A stretch of DNA of 64,000 bases from VAYN01 sp964540905 (GTDB taxonomy: Bacteria; Actinomycetota; Thermoleophilia; Solirubrobacterales; 70-9). The translations under genes were made by a program, and so were the position numbers. Every line of letters begins with the position of its first letter. Position 1 is the stretch's first letter. Of the stretch, positions 35,043 to 42,606 are shown in pieces. The stretch is taken from positions 1-64,000 of the forward strand of contig CAZIOS010000002.1 of assembly GCA_964540905.1 (NCBI GenBank), read 5' to 3'. The notes beneath the pieces are model-generated. The model was not told the DNA's origin. It worked only from the letters and a program-made list of their open reading frames with translations, and searched no databases.

Positions 35043-36500
35043 ATGGCCGTCAGCGCGCAATACAGCGTCACGATCCGGGTCGAGCTCGACGCGCGGCAGG
35101 AGCCGCTGGGCAAATTGACCGCGGCGATCGCCGAGGCGGGCGGGCAGCTGCAGGGGGTCGACCTGGTGCCGGGTGCCGGGCCGGAGGGCAAACGGGTGCG
35201 CGAGTTCACGATCGACGCCGCCGACCGCGAGCACTGGGAGCGGATCCTGCGGGCGATCGGCTCGACCCGCGGCGCCCGCGTGCTCGACTACGTCGACCGC
35301 ACGATGCAGATGCACCGCGGCGGCAAGATCGACATGCACAACAAGTACCCGGTGAAGACGCGCGACGACCTCTCGATGGCCTACACGCCCGGCGTCGCCA
35401 GGGTCTGCATGGACATCCACCACGACCGCGCCAAGGCCTTCGAGTACACGATCAAGAAAAACACCGTCGCCGTCGTCTCCGACGGCAGCGCCGTGCTCGG
35501 GCTCGGCAACATCGGCCCCGAGGCGGCGATGCCGGTGATGGAGGGCAAGTGCATGCTGTTCAAAGAGTTCGCCGGCGTCGACGCCTTCCCAATCTGCCTC
35601 GACACCCAGGACGCCGACGAGATCGTCCGCGCGGTCGAGCTGATGGCGCCGACCTTCGGCGGCGTCAACCTCGAGGACATCTCCGCCCCGCGCTGCTTCG
35701 AGATCGAGGACCGGCTGAAGGAGTCGCTCGACATCCCCGTCTTCCACGACGACCAGCACGGCACCGCGGTGGTGACGATGGCGGCCCTGTTCAACGCGCT
35801 GAAGATCGTCGGCAAGCCGATCGAGGAGCTGCGGGTGCTGATGGTTGGCCTCGGCGCCGCCGGGGTAGCGGTGACGAAGATGATGCTCGCCTCCGGGGTC
35901 ACCCACATCGTCGGCTGCGACCGCCAGGGGGCGCTCTCGACCGCGCGCGAGGACTACGAGTCCGGCGAGATGAACTCGACCAAGCGCTGGTACGCGGAGA
36001 ACTCCAACCCGGAGCGGCTGAGCGGCCAGCCGGACGAGGTGATCGAGGGGATGGACCTCTTCATCGGCCTCTCCGGGCCGGGGATCATCGAGGCGGAGTC
36101 GCTGGCGAAGATGAACGACGACGCGATCGTCTTCGCGATGGCCAACCCGACCCCCGAGGTGATGCCCGAGGACGCCGCCCCCTACGTGCGGATCATGGCC
36201 ACCGGCCGCTCCGACTACCCGAACCAGATCAACAACGTGCTCGCCTTCCCCGGCATCTTCCGCGGCGCCCTCGACGCCGGCGCCCCCAGCATCACCGAGG
36301 AGATGAAGCTCGCCGCCGCCAAGGGAATCGCGATGGCGGTGTCGGAGGCCGACCTCGCCGAGGACTACATCATCCCCAGCGTCTTCAACCGCGACGTCGC
36401 CCCGAAGGTCGCCGAAGCGGTGGTCGAGGAGGCCAAGCGCGACGGCATCGCCCGGCTCAACGAGGAGACCGGGACCTTCGCCACCGTCGACCCGGGCTAG
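35043..36500 (+). CDS. NAD-type malic enzyme with N-terminal ACT domain
   Basis: 485 aa. Residues ~1-90 are an ACT-like regulatory domain (YSVTIRVELDARQEPLGKLTAAIAEAGG, VREFTIDAADREHWERILRAI). The rest is the malic enzyme core: HNKYPVKTRDDLSMAYTPGVARVC, KNTVAVVSDGSAVLGLGNIGPEAAMPVMEGKC, PRCFEIEDRL, VFHDDQHGTAVV (metal site), MVGLGAAGVAVTKMML (dinucleotide motif). Decarboxylates malate to pyruvate. NAD versus NADP preference is not settled. ATG 35043 is preferred, as the ACT domain begins there. The next gene starts 4 nt downstream. Confidence 0.93.
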   Translation: MAVSAQYSVTIRVELDARQEPLGKLTAAIAEAGGQLQGVDLVPGAGPEGKRVREFTIDAADREHWERILRAIGSTRGARVLDYVDRTMQMHRGGKIDMHNKYPVKTRDDLSMAYTPGVARVCMDIHHDRAKAFEYTIKKNTVAVVSDGSAVLGLGNIGPEAAMPVMEGKCMLFKEFAGVDAFPICLDTQDADEIVRAVELMAPTFGGVNLEDISAPRCFEIEDRLKESLDIPVFHDDQHGTAVVTMAALFNALKIVGKPIEELRVLMVGLGAAGVAVTKMMLASGVTHIVGCDRQGALSTAREDYESGEMNSTKRWYAENSNPERLSGQPDEVIEGMDLFIGLSGPGIIEAESLAKMNDDAIVFAMANPTPEVMPEDAAPYVRIMATGRSDYPNQINNVLAFPGIFRGALDAGAPSITEEMKLAAAKGIAMAVSEADLAEDYIIPSVFNRDVAPKVAEAVVEEAKRDGIARLNEETGTFATVDPG

Positions 36501-36504
36501 CGCC

Positions 36505-37413
36505 GTGAAGGTCCTCGTCACCGGCGCCAGCGGCCTGATCGGCTCGGCCCTGTGCGACGCGCTGCTGGCCCGCGGCGACGAGGTGGTGGGGCTGAGCCGC
36601 GACCCCGAGCGCGCCCGCAACGGCCGCCCCGGGATCGCCTGGCACGCCTGGCAGCCGACCCTGGAGCGGCCGCCGGCCGCGGCCTTCGAGGGGGTCGACG
36701 GGGTCGTCAACCTGGTCGGCGAGACGATCGCCCAGCGCTGGACCGACGCCGCCAAGGAGAAGATCGTCGAGACCCGCCGCACCGCCACCCACAACCTGGT
36801 GGGAGCGATCTCCGGGCTGGAGCGGCGGCCGGCGGTGCTGGTCAGCCAGTCGGCGGTCGGCTACTACGGCGACCGCGGCGATGCCGTCCTCGACGAGTCG
36901 AGCCCGCCGGGCGGCGAGAGCTTCGACTCGGAGGTGACGCAGGAGTGGGAGCGGGCCGCGCGCGAGATCGAGCCGGCAGGCGTGCGGCTGGCGATCGTCC
37001 GCACCGGCCAGGTCCTCGACGCCGGCGGCGGCATGCTCGCCGAGCTGCTGCCGCCGTTCAAGCTCGGCCTCGGCGGGCCGCTGGCCGGCGGCGGCCAGTA
37101 CGTCTCCTGGATCCACGCCGCCGACGAGGTCGGGATCCTGCTCTGGGCGCTCGGCGAGGAGCGGGTCAGCGGCGTCGTCAACGCGACCGCGCCCAACCCG
37201 GTGACCAACCGCGAGCTCTCGAAGGCGCTGGGCCGGGCGCTGGGACGCCCGGCGCTGGTCCCGGTCCCCGGCTTCGTCCTCGACCTCAAATTCGGCGGCG
37301 AGTTCGGGAAGGTGCTGAGGGGCGGGCAGCGGGTGGCGCCGAAGCGGACGCTGGAGCTGGGGTACGAGTTCGAGCACCCGGACCTGGACGAGGCGCTGCA
37401 AAGCCTGCTCTAG
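36505..37413 (+). CDS. TIGR01777-family NAD-dependent epimerase-like protein (YfcH/SULA)
   Basis: 302 aa. Short-chain dehydrogenase/epimerase fold: VLVTGASGLIGSALCDALLARGDEVVGLSR (NAD site), VVNLVGETIAQRW, VSQSAVGYYGDRGD, DEVGILLWALG and a DUF1731-type end (PALVPVPGFVLDLKFGGEF, GQRVAPKRTLELGYEFEHPDLDEAL). Substrate unknown; it is often annotated as a cell-division inhibitor on weak grounds. GTG 36505, 4 nt after the malic enzyme stop. The end overlaps the lipoprotein gene by 4 nt. Confidence 0.9.
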   Translation: MKVLVTGASGLIGSALCDALLARGDEVVGLSRDPERARNGRPGIAWHAWQPTLERPPAAAFEGVDGVVNLVGETIAQRWTDAAKEKIVETRRTATHNLVGAISGLERRPAVLVSQSAVGYYGDRGDAVLDESSPPGGESFDSEVTQEWERAAREIEPAGVRLAIVRTGQVLDAGGGMLAELLPPFKLGLGGPLAGGGQYVSWIHAADEVGILLWALGEERVSGVVNATAPNPVTNRELSKALGRALGRPALVPVPGFVLDLKFGGEFGKVLRGGQRVAPKRTLELGYEFEHPDLDEALQSLL

Positions 37414-37877
37414 CCGGAGGGCGATTCCAGGGCTTCGCGGACCTCGTCGCGGATCGAGCTGGAGCCCGCTTCGGCGATCGCGTGGAGCACTCGTTGCATC
37501 GCGATGGTGCCGGAGCTTGCTTTGACGTAGGCGATGCCGGCTTCTTCGACGATCGGCCGGGCGAAGCGGTTTGCCGGGCCCGGTGCTTCGAGGTAGGCGA
37601 CCGCGGCGGAGTCCTCGGTCGCGCGGCGGGCGTTGGCGCCGATCGTGGCGAGGCTAAGTCGCCCGCCCCGCCGGGCCACGGCGAGGCAGAGGGCGCTGAC
37701 GCGGAGGTCCCCGGCGCGTCCCTGCCGCCGCGCCAGCTCGTGCCGCGTCCCGGCGCACAGCGGCGCGCCCACGTAGACCCGGACGGTGGCGCCGCTCGAC
37801 ACCCCGTCGTCACCGCAGCCGCTCGCCGCGGCAGCCAGCGCCGCCAGCGCCAGCAGCATCCCCCACCGTCTAGCCAA
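37410..37877 (-). CDS. Short lipoprotein, branched-chain substrate-binding-like fragment
   Basis: 155 aa with a lipoprotein leader (ALAALAAAASGC, lipobox ASGC). The mature part (VRVYVGAPLCAGTRHELARRQG, LSLATIGANARRATEDSAAVAYLEAPG, NRFARPIVEEAGIAYVKASSG) resembles the first lobe of periplasmic binding proteins of branched-chain amino acid type (LivJ-like), which are about 370-400 aa. So it is either a natural single-lobe derivative or a truncated gene. Overlaps the PFK stop by 8 nt and, convergently, the TIGR01777 gene by 4 nt. Confidence 0.7.
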   Translation of the reverse strand: MARRWGMLLALAALAAAASGCGDDGVSSGATVRVYVGAPLCAGTRHELARRQGRAGDLRVSALCLAVARRGGRLSLATIGANARRATEDSAAVAYLEAPGPANRFARPIVEEAGIAYVKASSGTIAMQRVLHAIAEAGSSSIRDEVREALESPSG

Positions 37878-38898
37878 AGAAGACCTCGGCCTCGGCGTAG
37901 AGGGACTCGGGGACGGTCTTCAGCTCGGCGGTCGCCTCGATCAGCCGCACCAGCTCGATTTCGGTCCCGCGCAGGGCGGTCATCGTGCCCCAGCGGCCGG
38001 CGTTGGCGGCGTCGATGGCGTGCAGCCCGAAGCGGGTCGCCAGCACCCGGTCGAAGGCGGTCGGGGTGCCGCCGCGCTGGACGTGGCCGAGCACGGTCGC
38101 CCGCGTCTCTTTGCCGGTGCGGCGCTCGATCTCGCCCTCCAGCCAGTGCCCGACCCCGCCCAGCCGCACGTGGCCGAAGGCGTCGTGCCGCTCCTCCCCG
38201 GCGTCGGGCACGCCGCCGAGCGGCCGCGCCCCCTCGGCGACGACGATGATCGGCGCGAAGTGGCTGGCGAAGCGGCTGCCGACCAGCTCGCAGACCCGCT
38301 CGACGTCGAACTCGCGCTCGGGGATCAGGATCACGTTGGCGCCGCCGGCGAGGCCGGCGTGGAAGGCGATCCAGCCGGCGTTGCGGCCCATCACCTCGAC
38401 GATCAGCACCCGGTGGTGGCTGTCGGCGGTGGTGTGGAGGCGGTCGATCGCCTCCATCGCGATGTTGACCGCGGTGTCGAAGCCGAAGGTGTAGTCGGTG
38501 GCGCCAAGGTCGTTGTCGATCGTCTTCGGCACCCCGATCACCGCCACCCCGTGCTCCTCGTGCAGGCGCGAGGCGGCGCCGAGCGTGTCCTCGCCGCCGA
38601 TCGCGATCAGGCCGTCGACCCCGGCCGCCGCCAGGTTGGCCGCGATCCGGGCCGGGCCGTCGTCGGCGGCGAAGGGGTTGGTGCGCGAGGATCCGAGGAT
38701 GGTGCCGCCGCGGGGCAGGATGCCGCGCACCTCGGGCACCCCGAGCGGGCCGCCGTCCCCCTCCAGCGGGCCGCGCCAGCCGTCGCGGTAGCCGACGAAC
38801 TCGTGGCCGTAGTTGCCGGCGCCCTTGCGGACGATCGCCCTGATCACCGCGTTGAGGCCGGGGCAGTCGCCGCCGCCGGTGAGCACTCCGATCCGCAT
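37870..38898 (-). CDS. 6-phosphofructokinase, PPi-dependent type by active-site residues
   Basis: 342-aa PFK. GVLTGGGDCPGLNAVIRAIV, GGTILGSSRTNPF, IGGEDTLG, VPKTIDNDLGATDYTFGFDTA, VEVMGRNAGWIA, GHVQRGGTPTAFDR. At the two positions that separate phosphoryl donors, this protein has Asp (GGEDT, Gly in ATP-PFK) and Lys (PKTIDND, Gly in ATP-PFK), the state found in PPi-dependent enzymes such as the Amycolatopsis group. PPi use is therefore likely but untested. It would be a reversible glycolytic step and shares the PPi pool with HppA. Overlaps the downstream lipoprotein gene; divergent from the methyltransferase gene by 25 nt. Confidence 0.92.
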   Translation of the reverse strand: MRIGVLTGGGDCPGLNAVIRAIVRKGAGNYGHEFVGYRDGWRGPLEGDGGPLGVPEVRGILPRGGTILGSSRTNPFAADDGPARIAANLAAAGVDGLIAIGGEDTLGAASRLHEEHGVAVIGVPKTIDNDLGATDYTFGFDTAVNIAMEAIDRLHTTADSHHRVLIVEVMGRNAGWIAFHAGLAGGANVILIPEREFDVERVCELVGSRFASHFAPIIVVAEGARPLGGVPDAGEERHDAFGHVRLGGVGHWLEGEIERRTGKETRATVLGHVQRGGTPTAFDRVLATRFGLHAIDAANAGRWGTMTALRGTEIELVRLIEATAELKTVPESLYAEAEVFFG

Positions 38899-38923
38899 CG
38901 ATTCAGCTTAGAGTGACCAAACG

Positions 38924-39742
38924 ATGGCCGATTCACCCGACCTCGAGGCCGTGACCCGGGTCCAACGGCAGACCTGGTCGGAGGGCGACTTCTCGATGGT
39001 CGCGAGCCTGGTCAACAAGGTCGCCGAAGATCTCGCCGAGGCGCTGGAGATAGTCCCCGACGAGCGCGTCCTCGACGTCGCCTGCGGCAGCGGCAACGGC
39101 GCGATCGCCGCCGCCCGCCGCGCCTGGGGCAACACGGTCGGCGTCGACTTCGTCCCCGCCCTGCTCGAGCGCGGCCGCGAGCGCGCGGCGGCGGAGCGGC
39201 TGGCGATCGAGTTCGTCGAGGCCGACGCCCAGGAGCTGCCCTTCGAGGACGCCTCCTTCGACGTCGCGATCTCGATCTTCGGCGCCATGTTCGCCCCCGA
39301 CCAGGAGCGCACCGCGGCGGAGCTGCTGCGCGTGGTCAGGCCGGGCGGCCGGATCGGGATGGCGAACTGGACCCCCGACGGCGGCATCGGCGGCCTCTTC
39401 CTGACGATCGCCAAGCACCTCGGCGGGCCGCCGGCCGGCGTCGCGCCGCCGGTGCTCTGGGGGGTCGAGGAGCATCTGCGCGGGCTCTTCGGCGACGGCG
39501 TCTCCGAGCTGCGGGTCGAGCCGCGCCGCTCGCGCCAGACCTTCCGCTCGGTCGACCACTACCTCGAGTTCTTCCGCGCCTACTTCGGCCCGGTCAAGAC
39601 CGCCTTCGAGCGGGTCGGCCCCGCGGGCGAGGCGGCGCTGGCCGCCGACCTGCGCGTCTTCCTCGCCGAGGCGAACACGGCGGGAGAGCGAGCGCTGGTG
39701 CTCGAGCCCGAGTACCTGCAGGTGATCGCGACCCGCGCCTGA
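38924..39742 (+). CDS. Class I SAM-dependent methyltransferase
   Basis: 272 aa. Motif I is VLDVACGSGNGAIAAAR, motif post-I VGVDFVPALLERGRERA, then EADAQELPFEDASFDVAISIFGAMFAPD and LLRVVRPGGRIGMANWTP, as in the UbiE/Methyltransf_11 superfamily. The C-terminal part (VDHYLEFFRAYFGPVKTAFERVG) is variable. Substrate not known. It lies alone on the plus strand between PFK and the trp genes. Confidence 0.88.
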   Translation: MADSPDLEAVTRVQRQTWSEGDFSMVASLVNKVAEDLAEALEIVPDERVLDVACGSGNGAIAAARRAWGNTVGVDFVPALLERGRERAAAERLAIEFVEADAQELPFEDASFDVAISIFGAMFAPDQERTAAELLRVVRPGGRIGMANWTPDGGIGGLFLTIAKHLGGPPAGVAPPVLWGVEEHLRGLFGDGVSELRVEPRRSRQTFRSVDHYLEFFRAYFGPVKTAFERVGPAGEAALAADLRVFLAEANTAGERALVLEPEYLQVIATRA

Positions 39743-39763
39743 GGCGAGCCGCGGCGGCTCGCC
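39743..39763. terminator. Short GC hairpin between convergent genes
   Basis: GGCGAGCCG (39743-39751) / CGGCTCGCC (39755-39763) with a 3-nt loop, directly after the methyltransferase stop and before the minus-strand small membrane protein. It could terminate both sides. There is no T-tract. Confidence 0.5.
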
Positions 39764-39773
39764 GAAAGGCCCG

Positions 39774-39938
39774 CTAGGAGCTCGACTGGCCCGACTGCGG
39801 GCCGAAGACGCGGATCACCGCGCCGACCAAGAGGATGCCGAAGAAGACGAGCCCGGCGACGCCGCCGCCCTGGCCGAGCCAGCCGTAGACGGTCACCATC
39901 GCGGCGAGCGCCAGAAAGAGGGTCACGACCATTCCCAT
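39774..39938 (-). CDS. Small two-helix membrane protein
   Basis: 54 aa: MVVTLFLALAAMVTVYGWLG, a Gly-rich turn, GLVFFGILLVGAVIRVFGP, then a polar Ser/Gln tail. Two predicted membrane helices, function unknown. Starts 13 nt downstream of trpA and is probably co-transcribed. ATG 39938 or 39932. Confidence 0.65.
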   Translation of the reverse strand: MGMVVTLFLALAAMVTVYGWLGQGGGVAGLVFFGILLVGAVIRVFGPQSGQSSS

Positions 39939-39951
39939 TGCGGCGCTGATC

Positions 39952-40752
39952 CTACTTGGCGAGGGCGACGCGCGTCTCGCTGAGGAAGGCGGCGACGGCG
40001 TCGGCGGCCCCGCCCGGCGAGCCGGCGTCGGCGGCGGCGCGGACGAGGCGGCTGCCGATGATGACGCCGTCGGCGATCCGGCCCACCTCGGCCGCCTGCT
40101 CGGCGCTGCCGATCCCGAAGCCGACAGCGACCGGGGTGTGGGCGTCGGCCTTAGTCGCGGCGACGAGATCGGCCAGCGCCGCCGGCACCTCGGCCCGCTC
40201 GCCGGTGGTGCCGACGGTGGAGACGACGTAGACGAAGCCGCGGGCGGCGGCGCAGATCCGCGCTCGCCGCTCGGCCGGCGTCGTCGGCGCGACCAATGGC
40301 ACCAGGGCCAAGCCGGCGCCGGCGAAGGCCTCGCGCACCTCCTCGGCCTCGCCCAGCGGCAGGTCTGGAACGATCGCCCCGCTGGCGCCCGCCGCGGCGG
40401 CAAAACGGGCGAACTCGGAGGCGCCGCCGTGGGCGAGGACCATGTTGGCGTAGACCATCAGCACCACCGGGACCCGGTCGGAGACGACGCGGCAGACCTC
40501 GAGCGCGGTGGCGAAGGTGGCGCCCGCCGCCAGCGCCGCGGTGGCGGCGGCATGGATCGTCGGCCCGTCGGCCAGCGGGTCGGAGAAGGGAACCCCGAGC
40601 TCGATCAGATCGGCCCCGGAATCCGCGTAGGCCACCGCCACCGCCAACGACGTCTCCCGGTCGGGGAAGCCGGCCATCATGTAGGGCATCAACGCCGCCC
40701 GGCCCTGCTCGCGCGCGGCCGCGAAGGCCGCGGCGATCCGCTCCTCACCCAC
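39952..40752 (-). CDS. trpA: Tryptophan synthase alpha subunit
   Basis: 266-aa TIM barrel that cleaves indole-3-glycerol phosphate to indole. LMPYMMAGFPDRETSLAVAVAYADSGADLIELGVPFSDPLADGPTIH holds the catalytic Glu (ELGVPFSDP) and Asp, then VVLMVYANMVLAHG, IVPDLPLGEA, YVVSTVGTTGER and VAVGFGIGSAEQA. Overlaps trpB by 8 nt. Confidence 0.97.
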   Translation of the reverse strand: MGEERIAAAFAAAREQGRAALMPYMMAGFPDRETSLAVAVAYADSGADLIELGVPFSDPLADGPTIHAAATAALAAGATFATALEVCRVVSDRVPVVLMVYANMVLAHGGASEFARFAAAAGASGAIVPDLPLGEAEEVREAFAGAGLALVPLVAPTTPAERRARICAAARGFVYVVSTVGTTGERAEVPAALADLVAATKADAHTPVAVGFGIGSAEQAAEVGRIADGVIIGSRLVRAAADAGSPGGAADAVAAFLSETRVALAK

Positions 40753-41911
40753 CGGTCTGCTCCACGACCTCGGCCAGGTCCTTGTCCCCCCGCCCCGACA
40801 GGCAGAGCACGTCGAAGCCAGCCGGCGCCGGATTTCGCAGCAGCCAGGCGATCGCGTGCGAGGACTCGAGCGCCGGGATGATCCCCTCCAGCCGCGAGAG
40901 CTCGGCGAAGGCCGCCAGCGCTTCGCCGTCGCCGACGCTGACGTAGCTGGCGCGGCCCGTGTCGCGCAGGTGGGCGTGCTCGGGGCCGACGCCGGGGTAG
41001 TCGAGCCCGGCCGAGACCGAGTGGGCCTCGAGGATCTGGCCCTCCTCGTCGGCGATCACGGCCGAGAGCGAGCCGTGCAGCACGCCGGTGCTGCCGGCGC
41101 CCAGCGAGGCGCCGTGGCGGCCGCTGCCGAGCCCCTCCCCCGCCGCCTCGACCCCGATCAGCGCCACCTCGGCGTCGCCGATGAAGGGGGCGAAGATGCC
41201 GATCGCGTTGGAGCCGCCGCCGACGCAGGCGATCACCCGCCCCGGCAGCGCACCCTCGGCCGCCAGCGCCTGCTCGCGCGCCTCCTCGCCGATCACCCGC
41301 TGCAGGTCGCGGACCAGCGCCGGGTAGGGCGCCGGCCCGACCGCGGAGCCGATCACGTAGTGGGTGCCGGCGACGTTGGCGACCCAGTCGCGGATCGCGG
41401 CGCTGACCGCCTCCTTCAGGGTCCGGGCGCCGGCTTCGACCGGCGCCACCTCCGCCCCCAGCAGCCGCATCCGCTCGACGTTCGGCGCCTGGCGGCGGAT
41501 GTCCTCGGTCCCCATGTAGACGACGCACTCGAGCCCGAGCAGGGCGCAGGCGGTGGCGGTGGCGACGCCGTGCTGGCCGGCGCCGGTCTCGGCGATCACC
41601 CGCGGCTTGCCCATCCGCTGCGCCAGCAGCGTCTGCCCGAGCGCGTTGTTGATCTTGTGGGCGCCGGTGTGGGCGAGATCCTCGCGCTTGAGGTATACGG
41701 TCGATCCGACCCGCTCGGAGAGCCGCTCGGCGCGGTAGAGCGGGGTCGGGCGGCCGATGAAGTCGCGCCGCAGCAGCTCCAGGCGGGAGACGAACCCGGC
41801 GTCCTCGCGGGCCTCCGCCCAGGCGGCGGTCAGCTCGTCGAGCGCCGCGATCAGGGTCTCCGGCACGTAGCGCCCCCCGTAGGGGCCGAAGCGCTGCTCG
41901 ACCGCGCTCAT
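40745..41911 (-). CDS. trpB: Tryptophan synthase beta subunit
   Basis: 388-aa PLP enzyme joining indole to serine. GPYGGRYVPETL, RPTPLYRAERLSE, LKREDLAHTGAHKINNALGQ (PLP lysine in HKINN), AETGAGQHGVATATACALLG (Glu in ETGAGQ), CVGGGSNAIGIFAPF, AGLDYPGVGPEHAHLRDTGRA. Normal length. ATG 41911 overlaps trpF by 4 nt. A longer in-frame reading upstream runs into trpF and is not used. Confidence 0.97.
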   Translation of the reverse strand: MSAVEQRFGPYGGRYVPETLIAALDELTAAWAEAREDAGFVSRLELLRRDFIGRPTPLYRAERLSERVGSTVYLKREDLAHTGAHKINNALGQTLLAQRMGKPRVIAETGAGQHGVATATACALLGLECVVYMGTEDIRRQAPNVERMRLLGAEVAPVEAGARTLKEAVSAAIRDWVANVAGTHYVIGSAVGPAPYPALVRDLQRVIGEEAREQALAAEGALPGRVIACVGGGSNAIGIFAPFIGDAEVALIGVEAAGEGLGSGRHGASLGAGSTGVLHGSLSAVIADEEGQILEAHSVSAGLDYPGVGPEHAHLRDTGRASYVSVGDGEALAAFAELSRLEGIIPALESSHAIAWLLRNPAPAGFDVLCLSGRGDKDLAEVVEQTGG

Positions 41912-42543
41912 GGTGCCGCGACGCCGCTCGGCTGGGCCGCCTCGAAGAAGGCGGTCATCGCCGCGTGGTCCTTGCGGCCGGGCTCGAGCTCGACGCCGCT
42001 GGCGACGTCGACCGCGAAGGGCTGGGCGATCGCGATCGCGGCGGCGACGTTGTCGGGCCGCAGCCCCCCGGCGAGGATGTCCGGCACCTGGGAGCGGTGG
42101 CCGCGCAGCAGCTCCCAGTCGAAGCTCTGGCCGCTGCCGCCCCAGAGGCCCTTGCCGCGGCGGTCGAAGAGGTGGAAGTCGGTGCGGAAGGCCTCGGCGG
42201 CGTGGACGTCGGCGGCGCTGGCGACGTGGATCGCCTTGATCACCTTGAGCCCGGTCCGCCGCGCCACCTCGGCGCACAGCGACGGCCCCTCGGCCCCGTT
42301 CAGCTGCACCATCGTCAGGCCGGCGTTCTCGACCGCCTTGTCGACTTCCTCCAGCTCGGGATTGACGAAGACGCCGACGACCTCGCACTTGCGCCGGTAG
42401 GCGGCGCCGATCTCAGCCGCAACATCGGGCTCCACGTGGCGCGGGCTGCCGTCGAAGTGGATCAGCCCGATCGCCCAGGCGCCCAGTCGCACCGCCTCGG
42501 CAGCGTCGTCCAGATTGGTGATCCCGCAGAACTTGACCCGCAT
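41908..42543 (-). CDS. trpF: Phosphoribosylanthranilate isomerase
   Basis: 211-aa TIM-barrel isomerase of tryptophan synthesis. VKFCGITNLDDAAEAVRLGAWAIGLI (catalytic Cys in KFCG), PRHVEPD, VVGVFVN, VQLNGAEG, ILAGGLRPDNV (GGL), FAVDVASGVELEPGRKD (catalytic Asp). 63 nt separate it from htrA upstream, and that gap holds a GC hairpin, so it may have its own promoter. Confidence 0.95.
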   Translation of the reverse strand: MRVKFCGITNLDDAAEAVRLGAWAIGLIHFDGSPRHVEPDVAAEIGAAYRRKCEVVGVFVNPELEEVDKAVENAGLTMVQLNGAEGPSLCAEVARRTGLKVIKAIHVASAADVHAAEAFRTDFHLFDRRGKGLWGGSGQSFDWELLRGHRSQVPDILAGGLRPDNVAAAIAIAQPFAVDVASGVELEPGRKDHAAMTAFFEAAQPSGVAAP

Positions 42544-42570
42544 GTCCCCAGATTACGGGAGCCGTACGCC

Positions 42571-42598
42571 GGGGCGGGAGCCGGACCGCTCCCGCCCC
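42571..42598. terminator. GC hairpin between htrA and trpF
   Basis: GGGGCGGGAGC (42571-42581) / GCTCCCGCCCC (42588-42598), loop 6 nt. It sits directly downstream of htrA on the minus strand and before the trpF start, so it may terminate or attenuate readthrough from htrA into trpFBA. Confidence 0.55.
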
Positions 42599-42606
42599 TT
42601 CGCACG

